Assembly: GCA_051745935.1 (NCBI GenBank)
Contig: JBNJEM010000020.1
Span: forward strand, 1 to 29,210
Length of the DNA: 29,210 bases
From: JBNJEM01 sp051745935
GTDB lineage: Bacteria; Planctomycetota; Planctomycetia; Pirellulales; Pirellulaceae
Reading direction: 5' to 3'
How positions within the stretch are numbered: the first letter of the stretch is position 1; the number at the start of each line of letters is the position of its first letter. Positions 23,625 through 29,210 of this stretch are shown here, one piece after another. Both the position numbers and the translations under genes were made by a program. The notes under the pieces were generated by a model that was given only the letters and a program-made list of their open reading frames with translations, had not been told where the DNA came from and ran no database searches.

Positions 23625-25043
23625 ATGAAAACCACCTTGTCACACCGAATACTGGCCGCCGTTTTTCTGGCGGCGATGCTCGTGGGGGGCCCCGTTGTCG
23701 GGGGCGAAAACCGGCATGGCAATGCAACGTCCCTGCAGCCCTGCCGGATCCGCGTCGTGGAGAAGTCGAGCGGGCAACCGGTTCCGCTGGTCGAACTGGT
23801 TACCACGCACAACGTCCGTTTCGTGACGGACAACGCCGGGGTCATCGCGTTTGACTTGCCGGAATTGATGGGACGGGAGACATGGTTCCATGTCAACGGT
23901 CATGGATACGAGGTGCCCGAGGACGGGTTCGGATATCGCGGTGTCCGTCTCACTCCAACGTCGGGCGGCGAGCTTGAAATTCAGGTGAAACGCACCATTA
24001 TCGCCAAACGGCTTGGCCGGCTGACCGGAGGCGGACTGTTTGCGGAGAGCCGCAAGGCCGGGCTGGAACCCGATGGCCAAGAGTCGGGGGTTCTCGGTTG
24101 CGATAGTGTTCAAAATGCGCTCTACTGCGGGAAGCTGTTCTGGGCCTGGGGCGACACCACGCTGCCGCACTACCCACTTGGCATCTTTCACATGACCGCC
24201 GCCGTGACCGCGCCGCGGCCGCTGGAATCGTTCGAACCGCCCCTGCGTCTCAAGTTCGACTATATTCGCGACGACTCGGGCAGGCCTCGGGGAGTGGCTA
24301 AAATGCCTGGCAAGGGCCCGACATGGCTCAACGGCCTCGCCGCGTTGCCTGATGAGACTGGCAAAGAGCGGTTGGTTGCCACGTATCGAAAGATCGAACC
24401 GCCGCTAGAGACCTACGAGATCGGCCTGTGCGTGTGGGACGATCAGACATCGAGTTTTAGTAGGCACCGGGTACTGTGGAACAAGAAGGATTCCCGGGGA
24501 AAGATGCCGGATGCACCAGAGGGCCATCCGGTTTTTCAAGAAGATGAGCAGGGACGCCAATGGGTGCTCTTCGGCGACCCCTTCCCGGAATTGCGATGCC
24601 CGGCGCGTTTCGAAGCCTGGGAGGATCCTTCGAAGTGGCGGCACCTGGAGGCGCCGGAAGCGGTGCGGTCGGCTTCCGGGGAACAACGCATCACGCCCCA
24701 CCGGGGTTCGATCAGCTGGAATCACTTTCGGGAGCGGTGGGTGGCCGTTTTCGTGGAACACGGCGGATCCCCCTCTGTCTTGGGCGAACTTTGGTATGCC
24801 GAGGCGGATTCCCCGACCGGTCCCTGGGGGCCCGCCGTGAAAGTTCTCTCCCACGAAAACTACAGCTTTTATAATCCCAAGTTGCATTCCGGCTTCACCC
24901 CGGATGATTCGTCGGTTTTGCTCTTCGAAGGCACCTACACCCAACAATTCGCCGATGACCCCACTCCGACACCTCGTTATGACTACAACCAGATCTTGTA
25001 CCGCTTGGATCTGGACGACCCGAGACTGAAGGCGGCCCACTAG
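23625..25043 (+). CDS. Secreted protein of unknown function, probable beta-rich (propeller-like) fold
   Basis: This 472-aa protein has a signal peptide (hydrophobic about 8-25, LAAVFLAAMLVGGPVVGG). A short N-terminal beta-sandwich-like region (CRIRVVEKSSGQPVPLVELV, about 40-60, then VTDNAGVIAFDLP) resembles carboxypeptidase-regulatory modules. The main part has recurring W/G/D-containing strands: YCGKLFWAWGDTTLPHYPLG, WVLFGDPFPELRCPARFEAW, YAEADSPTGPWGPAVKV and NYSFYNPKLHSGF. These recall five-bladed propeller glycoside hydrolases such as the GH43/GH32 group, but I cannot place the catalytic acids, so no enzyme is claimed. The ATG at 23625 follows GAGAGG at good spacing. Its neighbours are a sulfatase and ThuA- and pectate-lyase-like genes, which fits a role with polysaccharides. 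Confidence 0.75.
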   Translation: MKTTLSHRILAAVFLAAMLVGGPVVGGENRHGNATSLQPCRIRVVEKSSGQPVPLVELVTTHNVRFVTDNAGVIAFDLPELMGRETWFHVNGHGYEVPEDGFGYRGVRLTPTSGGELEIQVKRTIIAKRLGRLTGGGLFAESRKAGLEPDGQESGVLGCDSVQNALYCGKLFWAWGDTTLPHYPLGIFHMTAAVTAPRPLESFEPPLRLKFDYIRDDSGRPRGVAKMPGKGPTWLNGLAALPDETGKERLVATYRKIEPPLETYEIGLCVWDDQTSSFSRHRVLWNKKDSRGKMPDAPEGHPVFQEDEQGRQWVLFGDPFPELRCPARFEAWEDPSKWRHLEAPEAVRSASGEQRITPHRGSISWNHFRERWVAVFVEHGGSPSVLGELWYAEADSPTGPWGPAVKVLSHENYSFYNPKLHSGFTPDDSSVLLFEGTYTQQFADDPTPTPRYDYNQILYRLDLDDPRLKAAH

Positions 25044-25047
25044 GACC

Positions 25048-25224
25048 CCTCAGAAAAACCATTCAGGTTTCCTCTTAGCCAGGGACTTTTAGGAGCGGGA
25101 ACCACGTTCTATACCGGGCGCGGATGACTTTCTCCGCCGCGAGTCCGACCAACGGGAGGACGGCTTGCGTCGGGCAGCTTTCCACCGGGAAAAACCCAAC
25201 CGCCTGAAATACATTACGGGCTGC
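25048..25224 (+). repeat. Family B repeat split by a family A copy
   Basis: The left part (25048-25109) starts CCTCAGAAAAACC and aligns gap-free to the first 60 bp of the family B copies through GGGACTTTTAGGAGCGGGAA. The right part (about 25209-25224) reads CATTACGGGCTGCAAA, the family B end. The family A element lies between them. This is direct sequence evidence that A inserted into B. Confidence 0.75.
25110..25211 (+). repeat. Family A repeat, inserted in family B
   Basis: This copy runs from TATACCGGGCGCGGATGACT to AACCGCCTGAAATA. It carries a few changes from the array units (CTTTCC for CGTTCC, ACCGGGAAAAACCC for ATCCGGAAAAATCC). TA/ATA sits at both ends. Confidence 0.85.
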
Positions 25225-25430
25225 AAAAACTTAGGATTTCGCCCCGCGCAACAGGCATCCCCGACTGCATCCAGCTCGCTTCGGGCGCCGGCAAGCGTTT
25301 TCAGAGAATTCTGGCCTGCCCCGCCGCCGCTGGTAGCCTGCATCTTGGTTGACAGGCCCTCCCGCCGGGGATCTTTGTTATCATAAGAGGGGCCGGTCGC
25401 ATTTCGCCGCGTACTTGAGGAGTATTAACC

Positions 25431-26243
25431 ATGGTTGAAAACCGAACACGCTGGACATTAGTTAGCGGTATCTGTGCCGCTATGCTGGTGTCGTTTCAAA
25501 TGGCGGTTGGGGCTGAAGGGGGAAACCAGCACGACGACGAGGCATCACGGCGCGTTTTGTTGATTACGGGCGAAGACTATCCTGGCCACCAATGGCGAGA
25601 GACCGCTCCCGTCCTGCTGGCCGAATTGTATCGGGATTCGCGACTTACCGTCGACGTTTTGGCGGACCTCGAGTCCTTGCAGTCGACCAAGCTCGATCAT
25701 TATGCCAGCGTTGTGTTGCACTTCAAGAACTACGACCCGACGGTTCCGGGGCGGGACGGGTTCGACAATCTGGCCAACTACGTGAAACAGGGCGGAGGCT
25801 TGGTCCTGTTGCATTTTGCCTGTGGGGCATTCGAGGAATTCAAAGATGATTTTGAGCCCTTGGCTGGCAGGGTATGGTTCGGGCAGCAGCCACCGCCCGG
25901 CCGGCACCAACACGATCCTCGCGGGAAATTCACGGTAAGTATCGCCCGGACGGATCATCCCATCACCCAAGGCATGAAGGATTTTGAAACCGTGGATGAG
26001 TTGTATACGTGCCTGGAGGGCGAGGTGCCCATCACGCCGCTGGTCACGGCCGTTTCCAAGGTGGACGGAAAGACATATCCTATCGCGTTCGTGTTATCCA
26101 GTGGCGAAGGGCGTGTCTTCCACTGTGTCCTGGGCCACGATGTCAAAGCACTGTCAGCCGCCGGTCCGGCTGAATTGATTCGACGCGGAACGGCCTGGAC
26201 CGCCGGTCTCGATCCGGCGCCACGGGGCGAGAGCAGCCGATAG
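25431..26243 (+). CDS. ThuA-like domain protein, secreted
   Basis: This 270-aa protein has a signal peptide (hydrophobic about 8-28, LVSGICAAMLVSFQMAVGAE). The mature part is a ThuA-like (glutamine amidotransferase-fold) domain: RRVLLITGEDYPGHQWRETA (about 40-59), ASVVLHFKNYDP, LANYVKQGGGLVLLHFACGAF (about 117-137), ARTDHPITQGM and HCVLGHDVKAL near the C-terminus. The family is named after trehalose-utilization proteins; in planctomycetes such secreted copies are common and their substrate is usually unknown. The ATG at 25431 follows GAGGAG. It sits between a secreted unknown protein and a pectate-lyase-like gene on the same strand, with repeat-bearing gaps on both sides, so it is probably transcribed alone. 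Confidence 0.85.
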   Translation: MVENRTRWTLVSGICAAMLVSFQMAVGAEGGNQHDDEASRRVLLITGEDYPGHQWRETAPVLLAELYRDSRLTVDVLADLESLQSTKLDHYASVVLHFKNYDPTVPGRDGFDNLANYVKQGGGLVLLHFACGAFEEFKDDFEPLAGRVWFGQQPPPGRHQHDPRGKFTVSIARTDHPITQGMKDFETVDELYTCLEGEVPITPLVTAVSKVDGKTYPIAFVLSSGEGRVFHCVLGHDVKALSAAGPAELIRRGTAWTAGLDPAPRGESSR

Positions 26244-26622
26244 TGAACCGGACCACGTCGCTGACCGTCAACCGCGACGGCAGCGATCTGGGCCGGTGTT
26301 TCCCGGACGGGTGGGGCGGATCACATTTCGATTGGCGCGACGGCGATATACCGGTCGTGGATGACTTTCTCCGCCGCGAGTCCGACCAACGGGAGGACGG
26401 CTTGCGCCGGGCAGCGTTCCACTCGGAAAAATCCAACCGCCTGAAATATAATCTGATGATCGGATTTAACTCCACGTTCACGAGCCAACGCCAAGTCTAC
26501 TTCTTGAAACTGACGTTTGGCCGCTGAACTTCAATAACCGGCCCCACAAAACCGATAAGACACCGATTTGTTCCAATGTCGCAATCCGCTAAACAGGTAC
26601 CGAATTTCGAGGAGTTGAACTG
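26244..26622. other. Intergenic region with one family A repeat
   Basis: About 380 bp between the ThuA-like and pectate-lyase-like genes. It contains a family A copy (26346-26450) and nothing else recognised. The 94-codon frame at 26243-26527 runs through the repeat. Confidence 0.55.
26346..26450 (+). repeat. Family A repeat, single copy
   Basis: This copy runs from ATATACCGGTCGTGGATGAC to CCGCCTGAAATATA. It has TGCGCCGGGC for TGCGTCGGGC and ACTCGG for ATCCGG. Its ATATA ends are symmetric, which hints at an AT-rich target or a terminal inverted repeat. Confidence 0.85.
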
Positions 26623-28035
26623 ATGCGTCTGACAGGTTTCATTACGATCATGTTTGGTCTTGGTGTTCTATGGGTCGCGCCCCTGCAAGCGGCGGATCAG
26701 GCCGCTGCTCGACAAGCACTTCAAAACGCCACGTCCTTTCTGCGATCGATCTCGACTAACGGCGGCTACGTGGGGATCTACTCGCCGGACCTGAAAGAAC
26801 GATACGGAGAGGCGTTGTACGAACGAGCGAGTGGAACGCAGATCTGGGTACAGCCACCGGGCACGCCTAGTGTCGGGCAGGTGTTTCTGCGCGCATACCG
26901 CGTAACAGGCGAGCAACGGTATCTGGACGCGGCCCGGGAGGTCGGGCGAGCCTTGGCCTGGGGGCAACGCAAGGAAGGGGGGTGGGACCATCGCGTCGAC
27001 GTGGCTCATCTTAGCCCGGACGCCAAAACTCCGGAGCGTAAGAGCGGCCACTGCACCTTCGATGATGACATCACGCAGGGGGCCATCACTTTCCTCATGG
27101 AGCTTGACCAGAAACTGGACGAACCTTGGCTCGAGGACTCCGTTCAGCTTGCCCTTGAGTTCATGATGGAGGCCCAGTTTGATAATGGAGCATGGCCTCA
27201 GTGGTACCCGCTGCGCGGCGGCTATCATGATTATTACACGTACAACGACAATGCCATCAATGACTGCATTCGCGTGATGCTCGAAGCACATCGCCTTTAT
27301 CACGAGCCGGTATATCTCGAGTCGGCCCGGGACGGCGGGGATTTCATCATCGCCTCCCAGCTACCCGCCCCTCAAGCCGGTTGGGCCCAACAATACTCGC
27401 ATGATCTCGAGCCCGCCTGGGCCCGCGGCTTTGAACCCCCCGGCGTCTGTAGTGCTGCCACGGCGAGGAATATGCGTACCCTGATCGAACTCTACCTCTA
27501 CACGGGCAGCGAGAAATACCTTCGCCCAATTCCCGACGCCATCGACTGGCTTAACCGCTCAAAACTCGCGCCCGAAGACATCTTGGAAAGCGAAGTCGGG
27601 CAATCAGTGGACGACGACGACGCCTTCTGGGCCCGGCTCTACGAGGTCCAAACCAACAAGCCAGTTTACGGGGACCGCGAAAACCCTCGCGAAATGATTT
27701 ACGATATTCGCGAAGTGAGCGAAAAGGAACGCAGTAGCTATGGCTGGCAGGGAACGTTCGGTGTGCCGGGGGCGATCCGGTATTATCGGAAGGTAAAGCA
27801 ACAGGGCCGGAAAGAAATCTTGCGCCAACGCCGGCAAACCCCGTCCGAGCAAAGGCTTAAACAGCGAGCCGCATCGCTGGAGCCACGCGTTGATCAGGTG
27901 ATTTCGCGGCTTGACCCCAAGGGTTTCTGGCTGACTGATGGCATGTTGAGAATCGGAACGTTCGTCCGAAACATGAACCTCCTCTGTGACTTTCTCGAAT
28001 GTAGCAGATCCGGATCGTCGTCCGATGCGGATTAA
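26623..28035 (+). CDS. Secreted pectate-lyase-like protein (PL10-type alpha/alpha toroid)
   Basis: This 470-aa protein has a signal peptide (FITIMFGLGVLWVAPLQAAD, cleavage near 24). The body consists of helical repeats typical of (alpha/alpha)-barrel lyases: VGQVFLRAYRVTGEQRYLDA, FDDDITQGAITFLMEL, FDNGAWPQWYPLRGGYHDYY with YNDNAINDCIRVMLEA (about 186-224), QLPAPQAGWAQQY and PPGVCSAATARNMRTLIELY. Secreted planctomycete proteins with these words are usually called pectate lyase family 10. They cleave polygalacturonate by beta-elimination, using an Arg as base. I could not identify the catalytic Arg with certainty. The ATG at 26623 is preceded by GAGGAG. The C-terminal 70 residues are Arg/Gln-rich and may be an extension. 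Other neighbours are polysaccharide-related. Confidence 0.8.
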   Translation: MRLTGFITIMFGLGVLWVAPLQAADQAAARQALQNATSFLRSISTNGGYVGIYSPDLKERYGEALYERASGTQIWVQPPGTPSVGQVFLRAYRVTGEQRYLDAAREVGRALAWGQRKEGGWDHRVDVAHLSPDAKTPERKSGHCTFDDDITQGAITFLMELDQKLDEPWLEDSVQLALEFMMEAQFDNGAWPQWYPLRGGYHDYYTYNDNAINDCIRVMLEAHRLYHEPVYLESARDGGDFIIASQLPAPQAGWAQQYSHDLEPAWARGFEPPGVCSAATARNMRTLIELYLYTGSEKYLRPIPDAIDWLNRSKLAPEDILESEVGQSVDDDDAFWARLYEVQTNKPVYGDRENPREMIYDIREVSEKERSSYGWQGTFGVPGAIRYYRKVKQQGRKEILRQRRQTPSEQRLKQRAASLEPRVDQVISRLDPKGFWLTDGMLRIGTFVRNMNLLCDFLECSRSGSSSDAD

Positions 28036-28211
28036 TCGCCGGGGGGCGCGCACGGGCACCGATCGCGTTGGTTACCTGCTGGACATGGTATCGTGTTGCG
28101 ACGCTCGCTCGGCCGGTCCGATACCTGCGGACGCCAAGCCGTTTCGGACGGCGGAGGGTAACGGATAATAGCAAGCGAATGGATAAAGGACAATTAGAAA
28201 AGGAACGTGCG

Positions 28212-29210
28212 ATGATGTCTGTCATGTCTCATTGGGGCGATCGGTTACGGCAGTGCGTGGTGTATTGTTTGGTGATTGTGTTTTTCACGTGGGGTACGAG
28301 CGAGATTTTCGCTGAAACGCCGGTTGAATTGCTTCGCAAGGAAAACATCGCGGGTGGCCTCGTGGTGCAAGTGGGCTGTGCCAACGCCGTGTCGATTTCA
28401 AAACTGCGATTGGGGGAAGGATTTCGCGTTTTGGGTCTGGACACCAGCGCCGAGCGTGTTGAAGAGACGCGGCGTGAAATGCGAGAGGCTGGCGAATATG
28501 GCCAGGTCAGCGCCGATGAATTCAGCGGCGACCGATTGCCGCTGACCGATGGTATCGTGGATGTATTGATTGTCGCGGAACGGTTTGGGTTAAACGATCG
28601 CGAGATTGAACGCGTACTCTGTCCCGGGGGGGTTGGGTTTGTCGCTGACGAGGGCAAATGGAGTCGGATGGATAAGCCCCGTCCCGGCAGCATCGATGCG
28701 TGGACTCACTTTCTTTACGATTCATCCAACAACGCGGTCGCGGATGACGACGTCGTCGACCTGCCACGTCGTTTGCAGTGGACCGCCGGGCCCCGTTACT
28801 CGCGTCACCATGATCACATGGCGAGCGTGAGTGCCATGGTCAGCAATGGCCCCCAGGTCTTCACGATCTTGGATATGGGCTCCCGGTGGTCGATCTTCTT
28901 GCCCGCCGATTGGCATTTGGTGGCGAGAAACGCGTTTAATGGCGCGAAGCTATGGGACAAGCCCATGGGTAAATGGTTCACGCACCATTATTCGCTCAAG
29001 AGTGGTCCCGGTGATTTGCCTCGCCGTCTGGTCGCCGTGGAGGACAGGGTCTATTTCACGCCGGCCCTGGACGCACCGGTGGAGAAGGTAGACGCGGCCA
29101 CGGGGAAGACGTTGCACCGCTATGAACAGACTGCCGCGACGGAAGAGATTGTTTACGACGACGGGTTGCTTCTGTTGAAAGTGAACCGGCCCGAGAATCA
29201 GATCGAATTT
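28212..29210 (+). CDS. PQQ-binding-like beta-propeller protein with N-terminal methyltransferase-like domain, 3' end outside window
   Basis: The frame is open from the ATG at 28212 to the window edge (333 codons, no stop). AAAAGGA lies 8 nt upstream. A signal peptide or anchor is visible at about 15-35 (VVYCLVIVFFTWG). Residues about 45-155 look like a Rossmann-type SAM methyltransferase: GGLVVQVGCANAVSISKLRL, VLGLDTSAERVEETR, LPLTDGIVDVLIVAERF and CPGGVGFV. The usual GxGxG reads GCANA, so SAM binding is uncertain. From about 170 on, WTHFLYDSSNNAVADDD, LQWTAGPRYSRHHDH, FNGAKLWDKPM, LVAVEDRVYFTPAL and VDAATGKTLHRYE are PQQ-propeller blades. Similar two-part proteins are common in planctomycetes; they are probably exported, their substrate is unknown. 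Confidence 0.85.
   Translation, partial: MMSVMSHWGDRLRQCVVYCLVIVFFTWGTSEIFAETPVELLRKENIAGGLVVQVGCANAVSISKLRLGEGFRVLGLDTSAERVEETRREMREAGEYGQVSADEFSGDRLPLTDGIVDVLIVAERFGLNDREIERVLCPGGVGFVADEGKWSRMDKPRPGSIDAWTHFLYDSSNNAVADDDVVDLPRRLQWTAGPRYSRHHDHMASVSAMVSNGPQVFTILDMGSRWSIFLPADWHLVARNAFNGAKLWDKPMGKWFTHHYSLKSGPGDLPRRLVAVEDRVYFTPALDAPVEKVDAATGKTLHRYEQTAATEEIVYDDGLLLLKVNRPENQIEF

Larger units (their letters stand above)
25044..25430. other. Intergenic region containing nested repeats
   Basis: This gap of about 390 bp holds a family B element (from 25048) interrupted by a family A element (25110-25211). The last 200 bp should hold the promoter of the ThuA-like gene. No gene is supported; the minus-strand frame at 25089-25343 runs through the repeat. 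Confidence 0.6.

Overview
The window looks like a chromosomal piece of a planctomycete, probably from the Pirellulales/Rhodopirellula side of the phylum. This is inferred from gene families, not from a marker gene. The families are a DUF1559 pseudopilin-like protein next to a carboxypeptidase-regulatory-type lipoprotein, multi-copy CRTAC1/ASPIC-UnbV (FG-GAP/VCBS) proteins, a membrane Ser/Thr kinase with an extracytoplasmic sensor, a type I sulfatase, a ThuA-like protein, a pectate-lyase-like protein and a PQQ-propeller protein. Coding density is modest, and intergenic gaps are long and rich in dispersed repeats. No rRNA, tRNA or CRISPR array was seen.

Layout. Positions 684-3920 (+) hold a membrane-anchored TPR protein followed by a secreted CRTAC1-type propeller. 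Positions 4641-6664 (+) hold the DUF1559 protein, a clear intrinsic terminator and the small lipoprotein. Positions 7497-17101 are all on the minus strand and read, in transcription order, LarA-like (DUF2088) protein, Ser/Thr kinase, TPR protein, CRTAC1 protein, a repeat-filled gap, and a second CRTAC1 protein. The TPR+CRTAC1 pair therefore occurs twice, in opposite orientation, with a third CRTAC1 copy beside it. Divergently from the LarA-like gene runs an 810-aa lipoprotein (17829-20261, +) that joins a lipoprotein-sorting-like domain, a thioredoxin-like domain with a single Cys and a C-terminal propeller. Next come a stub ORF, a 5'-truncated IS66 transposase and other remnants (20264-21107). 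The right third is a set of secreted or polysaccharide-related genes: sulfatase (-), small membrane protein (-), unknown secreted protein (+), ThuA-like protein (+), pectate-lyase-like protein (+), and the start of a large PQQ-propeller protein that leaves the window.

How the genes may work together. Inference only: the minus-strand block plus the divergent lipoprotein looks like an envelope-sensing or surface-protein module. The kinase has a cytoplasmic catalytic domain and an outside sensor, the TPR proteins are membrane-tethered scaffolds, and the CRTAC1 proteins are exported calcium-binding propellers. The right third fits capture and breakdown of sulfated or pectic polysaccharides.

Three dispersed repeat families stand out. 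Family A is a 100-bp element with six copies, three in exact tandem. Family B is a 78-bp element with terminal inverted repeats; one copy sits in frame inside the kinase gene and another is split by a family A copy. Family C is a large palindromic element around 7055-7300 with a partner at 13329-13434.
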